Below, one piece after another: positions 45,326 to 55,940 of a DNA stretch of 63,090 nt (position 1 is its first letter; each line of letters opens with the position of its first letter). A program made the position numbers and the translations under genes. Source of the DNA: Phytophthora quininea (lineage: Eukaryota > Oomycota > Peronosporomycetes > Peronosporales > Peronosporaceae); NCBI GenBank assembly GCA_011947345.1, contig JAAVTG010000737.1, positions 1 through 63,090 on the forward strand, given 5' to 3'. The notes below the pieces were generated by a model. The model made no database searches. It saw nothing but the letters and a program-made list of their open reading frames with translations, and was not told the origin of the DNA.

Positions 45326-46226
45326 CTACTGCTTGGTGAACGGCTCCTGGAAGGTTTCTAGCAGTTGACGAACCTTCTTGGCCCCAACGCCAGGACAGAG
45401 CGATAATTCTTCCATGGAGGCATTCATAAGCCCCTTAACGGTACCGAACGTGGATAATAATGTCACTACATCCGTCTTGTTGACCGACCGGATAGACGTA
45501 AGCACGTCGTTGGCTTTGGGTAAGAACTCCGCCTCCACCTTCTCCTTAATGATCGTGGCCGACTTGTTCTCGTACGCCTTGAACGTCTCCAAATACCGCG
45601 CTGCCTCTAACCAGCTCCACGCAAGCACCAACGTAAAGTCACTCAGCAGCGCGACACGGTTGATCTCCCGCAGTGCCACTTCGTTGTCGTCCACGTCCAC
45701 AAAGCACAGCACGAGCTTGGTGCGGTAGCGTGTCGGGTCATCCTTGCGCACACTTTGCACGCGTTCTTCCAAGTAATTATTATGTAGAAGATGGTACCGT
45801 ACGCTCAGGAACAGCACACAGCAGGACGACTCCCCATGACGTAGTCGGGAACCAGTCCGTCTCGATATTCCAGCCCCACATTGCGCACCGACTTGAGCAT
45901 CGGATTGCCCTTTTGGCGCTTGTTCACGTATACAATGGCTGCTGCATCTCTTGGTGGAGCGTTGGGTGTCTGTGCAGGCTCTGGAGGCGGCGCTACATAC
46001 GAGGAAGTACTGCGCAATTGGGCGAACGCCTGGCTGAAGGTCAACGAGGAGGACGTAGCCGCCCCATTCTCCCTCGTTAAGTATCGAGGTGCAGCTTCTT
46101 CCGTATCTACAGCACTCCCATCCGCAGGGGTAATGTACGTGAGTCCAGCAGGCTCGGCACGCTGCTATCGGACGCAGAGGCCGCTGTAGAGTCGACGGAG
46201 CCGCTCGCGTCGAGGTCTTCCGCCAT
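45326..46226 (-). CDS. ERCC1: ERCC1/RAD10 DNA repair protein
   Basis: Partner of XPF in 5' incision during nucleotide excision and interstrand crosslink repair. Starts MAEDLDASGSVDSTAAS (ATG 46226). The central domain shows IVYVNKRQKGNPMLKSVRNV, then SVRYHLLHNNYLEERVQS, the VDVDD region and AWSWLEAARYLETFKAYENK. The C-terminal double helix-hairpin-helix has SVNKTDVVTLLSTFG and LCPGVGAKKVRQLLE. Two one-base losses: near 46160 (the next frame gives GLTYITPADGSAVD) and near 45835 (MGS then CVLFLS). About 300 residues; family call is certain. Confidence 0.93.
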
Positions 46227-46332
46227 TTTTGCAAGAACTCAAATTTCCACCAATCATGTCTCTTGGGAGCAATCTTTCAGCTACGTTTCTATTGAAAATT
46301 GCCCTGTCTCATTGTCGACGTCACTTGCCAAG
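46227..46332. promoter_or_regulatory. Shared divergent promoter with CCAATCA
   Basis: Only 106 bases separate the ERCC1 (minus) and NRAMP (plus) start codons. CCAATCA lies at 46250-46256, and ATTTTTGCAAG at 46225-46235 resembles an initiator flank. A DNA repair gene and a metal transporter probably share control elements here. Confidence 0.5.
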
Positions 46333-48075
46333 ATGCCGAGTGCTGCTGAGGAGACTCCTCGTGCGACGCTCAGTCCGTCCTACTCGCGCCTCTCGGAGCT
46401 TGATGGCGATATCCAGATGGCTCCACAGCGTCCTCCGTTCTCGTGGGGCAAGTTCTGGTCCTTCGTGGGGCCTGGATGGCTCATGAGCATGGCGTACTTG
46501 GACCCTGGCAACCTCGAGGCAGACCTGCAGAGTGGCGCGTACTCGCGCTACGAGCTGCTCTACGTGACGTTCTGGAGCACAGCACTTGGAGGGTTATACC
46601 AGATCCTGGCTGCCAGGCTAGGATCCTGTACAGGACGCCACCTCGCAGAGATCTGCCGAGCTGAATACCCCCGACCAGTGACGTACGCCGTGTGGATCAT
46701 GATGGAGCTGGTGATCATCGGCTGCGACATCCAAGAGGTGCTGGGCACTGCTATTGCACTGCAAGTTTTGTTCGGCTTGCCGCTGTGGATCGGCTGCTTG
46801 ATCACTGCGCTGGACACGTTCACGTTTCTGGCAATCGACAGGAGGGGAGACAACAAGAGCAGTCGGTACCTCGAGACGTTCTTTATGGGTCTCATTGGCA
46901 TCATGTGTGCCTGCTTCTTCGTCGACTTCACTGTGAGCAAACCTAACGGTGTCGAAATCGTCAGGGGAATCGCCGAGCCCCGTATCGACAACCAGAACGT
47001 CATGCAAGCAGTCGGCATGCTCGGATCCATCATCATGCCGCACAACGTTTACTTGCACTCTGCGCTTGTCCAGTCACGGAGTCTCCACTCCCGTCGTGTC
47101 GCTGGGAAAGTCAAAGAAGCCAACTTCTACTTTGGTCTGGAGGCTTTGCTGGCGCTGTTTGTAAGCTTCCTCATCAACATGTTCGTCATCTCGGCGTTTG
47201 CCAGCACGTTCTACAGCCGACAATGCGATATCCTGAGCGCAGACACCTCCACCGATGTCTACAGCGCAGGCATTCAAACTGCCTGCATCCCGACGGCTGC
47301 TGCCTTGACTTCTTCAAACGACATCTACAGCGCCACGTCGGGACTTACTTGCGCCGTTGAAAATGGTGCGGTGGCTGCGTCTTGTGCGCAGTGTTATACG
47401 ACCAAGTATGTCGCCGGATACTGTCAGCAGGTCGGTCTCAAAGAAGCAGGAGAAGCTGTAAGCAGCTCGCTAGGTCATTACGCCAAAATTATTTGGGCTG
47501 TCGGTTTGGTTGCTTCGGGCCAAGCTTCGACAATGACGGGAACGTACGCCGGACAGTTCGTCATGGAGGGATTCTTGGACCTGCGTATCACCGCGTGGAA
47601 ACGTGTCGCCATAACACGATCCATCGCACTAATACCGGCACTGGTGGTGGCGCTGTTCACCGAGTATGGAGGCTTCCACAGCGATATCGTGAGTGAGATG
47701 ATCAACGTCATGCAGAGTATCCAACTGCCATTCGCGTTGATCCCGTTGCTTACGTTTACGACCAACAAAAGACTGATGGGCGAGCCGTTCGTCTACAACC
47801 GCTGGGTCATCATGGCTCTGGGAATCGGTACGTTAGCATTATTCGGCGTAAACTACACGCTGGTATTCAAGACGTTCCAGCAGACGTTCGCACTGTCGAC
47901 CAAGGGCTGGGCCATCGTCGGAGTGATCGCAGTCTTCTACGCCGCGTTGATCCTGTATCTTATGGCGTTCCCGTTCATCGCATGGTACAAGGCAAGATCT
48001 GAAGAGCAGATCGTCGCAGATAGCGAGCAACGTAGAGCTTCCGTAGCAAGTTCCGTCGAGCTGCAACTTGCATAG
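46333..48075 (+). CDS. NRAMP-type divalent metal transporter
   Basis: Proton-coupled uptake of Mn2+, Fe2+ and related ions. Intact, 580 residues from ATG 46333 (MPSAAEETPR). Metal-site motifs: LDPGNLEADLQSGA in helix 1 (Asp and Asn ligands) and IIMPHNVYLHSALVQS in helix 6 (Met ligand). The transport signature region GLVASGQASTMTGTYAGQ is present. An unusual Cys-rich, glycosylation-type external loop (about 47215-47440, with CDIL, CIPT, CAVE and CAQCYT) lies between helices 7 and 8. Twelve hydrophobic helices; C-terminal acidic and Ser-rich tail. No introns. Confidence 0.95.
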   Translation: MPSAAEETPRATLSPSYSRLSELDGDIQMAPQRPPFSWGKFWSFVGPGWLMSMAYLDPGNLEADLQSGAYSRYELLYVTFWSTALGGLYQILAARLGSCTGRHLAEICRAEYPRPVTYAVWIMMELVIIGCDIQEVLGTAIALQVLFGLPLWIGCLITALDTFTFLAIDRRGDNKSSRYLETFFMGLIGIMCACFFVDFTVSKPNGVEIVRGIAEPRIDNQNVMQAVGMLGSIIMPHNVYLHSALVQSRSLHSRRVAGKVKEANFYFGLEALLALFVSFLINMFVISAFASTFYSRQCDILSADTSTDVYSAGIQTACIPTAAALTSSNDIYSATSGLTCAVENGAVAASCAQCYTTKYVAGYCQQVGLKEAGEAVSSSLGHYAKIIWAVGLVASGQASTMTGTYAGQFVMEGFLDLRITAWKRVAITRSIALIPALVVALFTEYGGFHSDIVSEMINVMQSIQLPFALIPLLTFTTNKRLMGEPFVYNRWVIMALGIGTLALFGVNYTLVFKTFQQTFALSTKGWAIVGVIAVFYAALILYLMAFPFIAWYKARSEEQIVADSEQRRASVASSVELQLA

Positions 48076-48849
48076 ACACAGATAGTGTGCAAGTGGTTCA
48101 ACCCGGTCAAGTATACTGGTTGTTCTTGGGCAACGTTGTCGACTGCACTACGCTAGTGATCTCGTTGATTGAGCACTCAAATCATTCAGTTGCCATTAAC
48201 GCTACAAGCTAGCTACATGTATGGTATCAATGAAGAAACTTAGCCGCGTTCGGTCTCCTCGGCAGTAGCCTTGTGCTTGATCATGTTCAAGAGTGGCGGA
48301 GGCTGAGTTGGTAGTCGTTCAGGAGACGGTGTAGAGGTGATTCGAGGAGGGTAAACCCCAAGGTTCCTCGAGGTTATGGCCAGGCTGCAGATTAAAATTG
48401 AAGGCCACACTGCAGTGAATTAAGCTGCACACGACGGTGACGAATAAGAGTTCGGTAGATCTTCATGATGGTGGATGTTGAGTCATTCCCAATGACGTTC
48501 TTGGTTTCCGTGGGCCGTGGCTAGAGTTCACTTGGTCGCTGCGCGTTTGGTCGACGAATGAGAGAAAAATTATGTGCGTAGTTTCCACCGCCAGAAGTTG
48601 CCGTGAGGGAAAATGGTCAAAGTTTGAACAACATCAAACATACATGTACTTTCGGCTTATCCAGGTTACGATGACTTGCATTTTACCTTCAAACGTGGAA
48701 ACACAGGCTATCCATCTCGCGTAGTTTTCGCCGCCAAGAGAACAAAACACCACAGAAAAGATGGTGTGCGCTACCCAAATGCAACTTATCACCTGTCGAA
48801 GTTTGATGAAGAAATTTCGACATCGAGTGAGTATATATCCACAGACTTA
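48076..48849. other. Intergenic, no gene recognised
   Basis: About 770 bases after the NRAMP stop. A frame beginning at about 48679 (MTCILPSNVE region) has no recognisable content; it may belong to the decayed gene downstream. Otherwise I see nothing. Confidence 0.4.
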
Positions 48850-49935
48850 GGCTTGCGCAGTGTCATGTTTTGGAAGGAGAATTGCGGGTTTTGGGCAGAA
48901 CCTGCAGTATCATTCATCTGCAGCGTTGCGTGTTACACCACATGCAATACAGTCGAATCTACAGCTCTTCCTTGTTGGCTTTTCAAAATACATGGAATCG
49001 CTCCCGACTTTCGTCTTTGTTTCGGAAGAACAAGTTTTCTGATGAACAATTTTGGCGAAGGCTTGCACACTCCCACGGTCATATTCTCAAGCTTCAGCGG
49101 TAGCTCCTGATGCTTGTCCTCCAGCATCGCCATCCGAAGTGACACATATTTGATTAACTTGATTACCAGTTTTGGCTTCATGTTGATGGTGATCAAGGAA
49201 ATGATTAGCTGCTCAAACGCAAAACCTAGACAGCCTCCCAGTAAGGAGGTTCAGGCAGTTCTAATCAAGTTATTCTTCGCCGATCCACGGCAAACAACGT
49301 TGGAGTCATTGAGTGATGCTGATAAGAAACTTCTTCATGGCATCGTGGTAGTAAATGCTGAAGGTGTGTACGTGTTTAGTTCTCCCATGGCTGCGAGACT
49401 CTACGGCAAGTGGCTGCTTCCGAATCGTGGAGAGACCCAGAGATGCTGCGCGAACTGATCAAGGACACGATCGAAAGCTTCTCGGCGGAAATACTTCGAG
49501 GTTCTGTTCCTAGTGGAGACGAGTTCCCCGACGAGGCAACTTTGCAATATCTTTTTATGACTGCTTTGGCACAAAATGCCCGTGAATCATGCTACATATA
49601 CCCAGAGCTTCCACGAGTATTCCCGTCCATGCCGGCTCGGTCCGATATCAAAATGGATTTCTATCTGAATGGAAGTCGTCGGTGGGGAATCGAGTTGCTC
49701 GTGAACGGCCGTAACATTGATGAACATTTAACTCTGATTTAGGGATAAATGTGCCTCGTTCGCGTTAAATGACTCGTCGTCGTTGATCTTCGAGACAACT
49801 TGGATGGAAGTGCCACGAGAATTGAGTTACACGAAAAGATAGTGACTGTGCTCTTCGAATGGGAGGATTTTTCGGCCGCTAAATGCTACTTTGGTGCTGA
49901 TGAGGAGGAAACAATTGAATTATCGATTTGACAGC
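48850..49935 (+). pseudogene. Decayed Crinkler (CRN)-like effector gene
   Basis: CRN proteins are oomycete effectors delivered into plant cells. Here only a C-terminal-type region can be seen, in several frames. Recognisable blocks: FSDEQFWRRLAHSHG (about 49040), SSPMAARLYGKW (about 49380), ELIKDTIESFSAE (about 49455) and DFYLNGSRRWGIELLVNG (about 49660). Several frame shifts and an early stop at 49742 interrupt it, and sequence of the same kind continues in other frames to about 49932. No N-terminal signal or LxLFLAK-type translocation motif was found. A+T content is higher than in neighbouring genes. Treated as a relic; some shifts could be sequencing errors. Confidence 0.6.
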
Positions 49936-50196
49936 GGAGAAAGCCGAACAAGATCCCTCGTGAAGGGTTGAGTTAGCAACGTTATGCTAGAGCTGATATT
50001 TTGGCCGTATTGCAGCATCGATACTAGATTACAAATACTGACAGGATTTTTTTACTATTCGCAGCGGAAGTTTACTCATATTATGAACGCCATTACCTTA
50101 AGCTCTCCACTGCGATTACCGGTACGACTAAGCCTGTGGAGCTTTGCCACGGTGTGTCGACAAAACTGAAGGACACTATCAAAATGTGCTGATCCA

Positions 50197-51751
50197 TTAC
50201 AGCAGATCGAAAAAGAAATCCAACCCTTAAAAACCACAACCAGCATGTTAGCAAATGCTACTGTCAACGAGTAAATGCAGCACACACCTTGTCCGAGTTC
50301 CCAAATTGCAACACCGACGCCGTACTCTTGATACAAAGCCAAACGATCATGTAGAAATTGCAAGCAGGGGTAAAAAGCCACGTGATGGCTGTTAGTACTG
50401 GTAGATATGTACGCATGCTGGCATTCCTGTGTATAGACAAATAGAAAACTGCATTAGACATTGTTTCTTATTCACCGCATTTCGGGTGCGTACACGAGCC
50501 GTTGCATCCCATCGAATTTTAGAGACGTCGTTGTCCTTTAGCGTTTGAATGTAAGATGGTCCTGTGATAGCATCTACGAATGGCAAGCACGGTGTTAGCG
50601 GAGCCATATCTCGTAGCATGAGGCAAGGCACACAAACCGTTATTATCGTAGCCGTAGAATGGGATGCCCAGCAAAATCTTCTCTCTTTCAATGGCAGCAT
50701 TTTCTCCAGCGTAGCTTTCAGCCATGGGTAAGGAGCGTTTGGTCCAGGAGTGCTAAAATCGTAAGCGTTCATAGAGAAGCGATGCACCAGCGGTGCAAGC
50801 TCAGCGAAAATCTCGTGCGTCACAGGAAGTTCGCCCTGTATACTCATATGTCAGTCAAAGACCTCGTGATACGTTAACGCAAGTAAACCACATACCTCGT
50901 GTGAACTTCTAGACAGCACCAAGATCAGCAGCTTGTTCGCTTCTTGGAAAGCGCGGCCCATTTGACTGAGCATGTCAACTGTTCCTGCCATGACTGGAAT
51001 TTCAAACACCATTCCATCAAAATCGTGTTTCTCCACGAGCTCCAACATCTTGGTAATAATCACGGGGATATCCTCCGAGCTAAGACGGTTGCGTTCGTAG
51101 ACGACCCGTGGCACTACAGCCGGACCCTTCTTGCCATCCCTCTCTGTACCCACCCCATTCTTCACATCCAGCACCCACTGGCCATCAATATCGTGGGTCC
51201 CCGTGATCATCGGCACCATTTTCGGATCTTCACGAACTTGAAGCCACACGGGTGAGATATACGTGAACTTTGTGCGGAATTGCTTGGCCCAGTCATAGCC
51301 GCGGTTGTTCCACGGAGTGACGTAGCCCAGTGTCTCTCCTGTAAACTGCTTGTCCAGGTTACTACCAGCCCGGCCGTGTTCCTGTAGGATGAGTTTGGGC
51401 TTGGGTTTGGTCGTCACGAGGCCTCGTGTCCACACGGACGGCACTGCACCGGTGGCGTCCGTCGTCACAGCGACGCACTCTTGACCGTCGCATTGAACTT
51501 CCGCCAGGTCGTCACCCTTCACAAAGTCCAGCTATTGGGAGCCACAGGGTCAGATACGTGGGTAGAGTACTATCCATGATCAATAGTTTCATAGTCCCCC
51601 TTACATTGCTGGAGACGAAGTCGAAGCCGTCGTCGTCCTCCTCCACTTCGTCCTCATCGTCGTCCCCTTCCCACGCAGCTGCGCTACTGCTCATAAGCAG
51701 CAGAACCGTCAGGAAAATCGCGGCAAGCGCCACCAACACCGCAAGCTTCAT
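50197..51751 (-). CDS. CHID1-like secreted GH18 (chitinase-like) protein
   Basis: Secreted or lysosomal chitinase-domain protein. Exons on the minus strand: 51605-51751, 50896-51531, about 50640-50835, about 50490-50575, about 50338-50426 and about 50197-50225. A signal peptide (MKLAVLVALAAIFLTVLLLM) leads, followed by an acidic stretch. Family signs: LGYVTPWNNRGYDWAKQF, FTYISPVWLQVRE, GPNAPYPWLKATLEK, ILLGIPFYGYD, GPSYIQTLKDNDVSKIRWDA, VAIWELGQG and the ending GLDFFFDLL. As in animal CHID1, the catalytic motif DGxDxDxE is shortened (DGMVFE), so ordinary chitinase activity is doubtful. One shift lies near 50690. About 400 residues. Confidence 0.88.
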
Positions 51752-53013
51752 GATACACTAGCGATTTGACACTTTTTAGGTACAGTACCGAAAATGATTG
51801 CTCCAAATTGAAGCGCAAGTTGCCAATTTTCACGCCAAGATGGAGGAATGCGTCTTCGTCTCTGTCAACCAAGAGTGCTATGTGCTCCAAGGCAACAAGC
51901 AGTTGTATACTAATGCTGATGGAATGCCTCCGACAAAATTCTTAGTCTTGAAGACCCACTGTTGTCCTCGCTTCAAGTGACTTCGTCGACTGCTTCCAGC
52001 GAATCTGCTCCACATGTGGTTTGAACAGCGGCACGACTAGCTCATTCGATGCTCTCTGCTTCAGAATCTGCAGTGCTGGAGGTGGCGGTCTCCGATAAAA
52101 ATCCGTCGAAAGTGGGCCAAGACCTCCTCAACCGCAACCGTGCAAATCTCTTGTTAGCTTTGTCGGTCCCGCAAAAATATCTTCTGGATGAGGTTGACCT
52201 GTGGACCACACTTCGGCTTGTTCCCGAATGCCAGACGCATTTTTTGTGAAGTTGGTCTAGGGATCCGATCCCTGGCAAAAATTGAGAGGACTTGAGGCGC
52301 GAACGAACATCCCGTCCATGCTCGACACGACACCTTATCGCTGAGGCAGGGGTTTTGAATTTCGTCAAGAAGATGGTCAGCGCTGTGTTTTGCCGCGGCG
52401 ATTTACACCAAAGAATCGTCGTGTCGAACGTAAAGTGTCCACGTAGCAACGGCGAAAATTCGTTTGCTTTACCAGTGCAAGTACATACGTCCTGTACTTC
52501 GCGGTGTTTTTTTCCTGCTAGGACTTCCTAGCTTCCTACTGGTATAGCTGACGAAACCTGCCTCTGAGTCAGAGGCTCTGACGACCGGAGTGGATGTGAC
52601 GCTCTCCGAGCAAACGCTGCACTCGAGTTGAACTGCTTCCGGGACACGGGACGGCCGAATTTGACAGTCGAGTCACGAGGCAACGAAACCAGTTTGGAAA
52701 ATCAGCTCGATGGTGTCTGTCGTAGGCGGACTCGGCGGTACACACCTCGACGCGCGTCGAGCCTCGAGCGGCTCCGTTGCCAACGAGTTGAAATCGCCAC
52801 CAACTCCCACTGAAACTTTTTACCGGTGGACGCTTTTTGCCCAGAAAATCACTTGTGAGACGTCTACATTCCGAACCCTTGGTGTTGCAGGGCAGTGTAT
52901 GTAACAGAGGCTCGGGGTTGGGCGGAGCGCAGCCGAGATCGTCGAGTTACTGCCATTCGCCATTCCGCTTTGTAGCACACACATCGAGCTGGAATACTTC
53001 TTCGTACTGCGCC
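51752..53013. other. Intergenic 1.26 kb, no firm gene
   Basis: A 60-residue plus frame (51798-51980) and a 135-residue minus frame (52042-52449) are open but show no conserved feature. The stretch lies between CHID1 (divergent) and the START-FYVE gene and probably holds both promoters. Confidence 0.4.
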
Positions 53014-54261
53014 ATGAATCGCGAATTCAGCAGCTCCAACATCTCGGCACGTAGCATGTTCACGTGCTCCGACAACGCCAGCTTCCTCACGACTCCGAGT
53101 CGCGCACCGCACCACCAGCGGTCTCGCTCGTACTACAGTTCCAGCAGCGGTCGGTCCACCGTCGACTTGTCCAGTTCATTGGAGCTTCGGGAAGAGGACG
53201 ACGCGATGGTGATTCTGTCAGCTAATGCCCGTGCTGCCGTCGAAAATGCACGGCGTGGCTTTAATCCCGTGGACTGGAAGGAACGTAAAGAAGGCCAAGG
53301 CGTGCACGTGTTCGAACGGAGACCGAGCACCGGGTGCTTCGAAACGGTAGCGACGTCGACCCTACCGTGCAGTGTCAAGGAGATCCTCGAAGTGCTGTCG
53401 AGTCGCAATAGCGACGACTTTAACGCTACGATGGTGGCACTCGCAGGCGATGCCTTCTCGTATGCCGTCACGCTACGTGAGGTGCCCACAGTGTCCGTAA
53501 ACACCCACTTGGCCATCAAACGTATCAAGTTTTCCGGTTCCATCCCGCTCGTCTCGAGTACCAAGACCGTCGAGATTTTGGACTACGTCGATTTCGACCC
53601 CGTGACCCGCACGGCGGTGCGTACGTTCCAGAAGTTATCACGAGACCTAGCTGGCCGTCTTGTCGTTGGCGGCAACGTCTTGGCCGGATACGTGCTACGT
53701 GAGAAGTCGTCGCTGCATCAGACTTCAGTGTTTTACTTCGGTACGCATACTACGTCGGCGCTTGAGTTCAAGATGAGCGGAATCGTAAAGCAAAAGGCCA
53801 AGCTGAAAGTTGCGACGGTCCGTGAGGTTGCAACGCACACGTTGCTCAAGCTGGCGAAGATGACCCCGAAAATCGGCGACATTGCACTACGTAGACGCTT
53901 TGGCGCGGAAGACACGACTGACCCAGCGATTGAGTTCAGCTGCGGAGGGCACACTGACGGAAGGTGCTCAGGATGCGGCAAGGCATTGAAGGACTCGCTG
54001 CTACGTAAGAAGTACGTGTGCTACTTGTGCAGTCAACAAACTTGCGGTTCCTGCTCGACAGCTCAAGATGTCGAAGGACTCATTGGAGTTATCGAGCGCC
54101 TGCGGATTTGCTGTGGTTGTACGCTGACGACACGCCGCCGTGCTTTCGAGAAGAGCGAGGAGACTGAACGGTTCGAGTCTTTCGAGAAGAACCCGACGCT
54201 TTTGATTCGCCAAAGCACGTTGGACGTTTTGAGCGCGACGTCCACAGCCTCGAGCTTATGA
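53014..54261 (+). CDS. START-FYVE-type lipid-binding protein
   Basis: Intact, 415 residues from ATG 53014 (MNREFSSSNISARS). A Ser-rich N-terminus is followed by a START-like domain (GFNPVDWKERKEGQGVHVFE ... VEILDYVDFDPVTRTAVRTF ... SSLHQTSVFYFGTHTTS) and a C-terminal Cys/zinc module of the FYVE kind (CSGCGKAL, then YVCYLCSQQTCGSC and CCGC). The oomycete expansion of START-FYVE proteins is well known; they are thought to bind lipids at endosomal membranes. The RKKYVCYLC stretch takes the place of the basic R(R/K)HHCR patch, so PI3P binding is uncertain. A broken copy follows 340 bases downstream. Confidence 0.85.
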   Translation: MNREFSSSNISARSMFTCSDNASFLTTPSRAPHHQRSRSYYSSSSGRSTVDLSSSLELREEDDAMVILSANARAAVENARRGFNPVDWKERKEGQGVHVFERRPSTGCFETVATSTLPCSVKEILEVLSSRNSDDFNATMVALAGDAFSYAVTLREVPTVSVNTHLAIKRIKFSGSIPLVSSTKTVEILDYVDFDPVTRTAVRTFQKLSRDLAGRLVVGGNVLAGYVLREKSSLHQTSVFYFGTHTTSALEFKMSGIVKQKAKLKVATVREVATHTLLKLAKMTPKIGDIALRRRFGAEDTTDPAIEFSCGGHTDGRCSGCGKALKDSLLRKKYVCYLCSQQTCGSCSTAQDVEGLIGVIERLRICCGCTLTTRRRAFEKSEETERFESFEKNPTLLIRQSTLDVLSATSTASSL

Positions 54262-54604
54262 TCACAACACTATTTGCTCAGTCCTGAACATATAGAGATT
54301 TTTGTTAAATAGATTTTTATCATAAGAGCATTCGGTACATCCATGACGCCCTGAAACATCAACCGAATCGCGAGGTTATCTTGAATCCGTTGATAAAGTA
54401 AGAGTGGACTTTCAAGAAGTTGTTAACTTGCGTCGCGAAGCCTACGCGAGCTATTATATAAAGTCAAGTCCTTGGTACGGATGCAATTCTCAAAAACGTC
54501 TTTATATTTTTTTGTGGCTCGCATCAGTCAAGTTGGGCGTTTGACAGGAGCTGTGCCTTCATCCCGGATGACCTTCTCTACGATTCCGTGTAGAGGGTAC
54601 AACT
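54262..54604. other. Intergenic between START-FYVE gene and its pseudogene
   Basis: About 340 A+T-rich bases with no conserved frame. Nothing recognised. Confidence 0.4.
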
Positions 54605-55570
54605 CTAATTGGGAACCAAAGCAGAGGACCCGTACACGTACATTCCTTGCCCTTCCTTGCGTTCCGTCCAGCCCACAGCATTAAAGCTGCGGCTTGCGTC
54701 GAGCATCACTCCACCCTTCCACGACGCACTCCCGGTCATATTACCGTCCCAGAACCTGTCGGTGGTCCGCCATCGACTTGTCCAGCACGGTCGAAACCAA
54801 GGAAGGGGACGACGCGCTGATTGATCTGGCCGAAAGTGCTCGAGCCATCGTGGAGAACCTGATCCACTGAGGAAGCTGGCAGGGTAGCACATAATAGTTC
54901 TCGTTGCGCGAGGTGCCTAGAACGTCCGTGAATACCCACCTATCCACCAAACGGACCACGTTCCCCAATTCGATCCTCCAGCATCAAGACCATCGAGATC
55001 CTCGACTACGTCGACTTCGACCCGTTGACACGCGCGGCGACGCGGACATTCCAGATGTTGAAGCGAGACCGGACTGGCCGACTCGTGGTCGGCGGCAACG
55101 TGCTGGCCGGCTACGTACTGAGCGAGCAGGTTTCTTCGCAACAAACGTTGGTGTTTTCCTTCGGCACGTGTGACGTCGTCCCTAAATCCCAAGCGAGAGG
55201 AGTCGTCAAGAAGCTGAAAGAGGCTCCGGCTCGCGCTTTATTGAGACTGGCCAAGCTAATCCCGAAAATCGGCAACATCGCACTGCGAAGACGCTTTGGC
55301 GATCGCTGACCCAACCGTCAATTCCAGCAGCGGTGGATGTTCCGGATGTGGCAGAACACCGAGGAACTTGCTACGACGCAAGAAACAGGTATGTTACCTC
55401 TGCAACCACCAAACGCGCAGCATCTGCTCGAAGACTCGAAAATCCCGTCGGAACTATTGCACGCCAATTATACCGGGATCGAAGTCCCGCTAGTTTTGCT
55501 TTCTGACAGCGCAATGAGCGTCTTGAGCTCCGCGTCCACAGTCCGAGCCACTCTACCGTGCGTTTGATCA
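54605..55570 (+). pseudogene. Rearranged START-FYVE pseudogene (tandem copy with an inverted piece)
   Basis: Related to the gene at 53014. Plus-strand pieces: LSSTVETKEGDDALIDLAES (about 54780), REVPRTSVNTHLSTKR (about 54908), MLKRDRTGRLVVGGNVLAGY (about 55050), LIPKIGNIALRRRFG (about 55255) and CSGCGRTPRNLLRRKKQVCY (about 55340). The block that should follow the first piece (SFNAVGWTERKEGQGMYVYG) is instead on the minus strand at about 54605-54700, upstream of it. So the copy has an inverted, displaced segment as well as frame shifts and a missing 5' end. Not functional as arranged. Confidence 0.82.
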
Positions 55571-55940
55571 AGAAATTCTCCTCCAGATCGCATGCAGGAG
55601 ATCAGCGAGTTGTATCGTACCGCACACCCGTTGTATTTCTAACTCCACAATACAACTTCATTGGCAAAGCAAAACAATTGTTGACTTGCCGCAGAATTCA
55701 AACGGTGATGGTGATTCTTCACCACTTTCACCACATGTGCTTACTACTTCAAAAGGTTAGCAGACTTCCACCACCCCAGCTTGGTCATAGTCAAACGTCC
55801 TTGCGGCATTCACTACAGAATAAATCATCGTCCAAAGGAAAAAGAAACACAATATGTGAGAAATCGCTGTTTCTTATGGACAGCGTGCGCACCACCAGTA
55901 ATGTTGGCGATAGGCTACAGAGTACTAACGGATAGGGTGC
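55571..55940. other. Intergenic, no feature seen
   Basis: About 370 bases between the START-FYVE pseudogene and the stop of the CTR-HMA gene. A+T-rich; no conserved frame. Confidence 0.4.

Noticed and set aside
46130..46170. A 32-base intron in ERCC1
   Set aside because: The GT...AG pair would restore the frame, but 32 bases is too short for this genome, and a one-base loss gives a better reading (GLTYITPADGSAVD).
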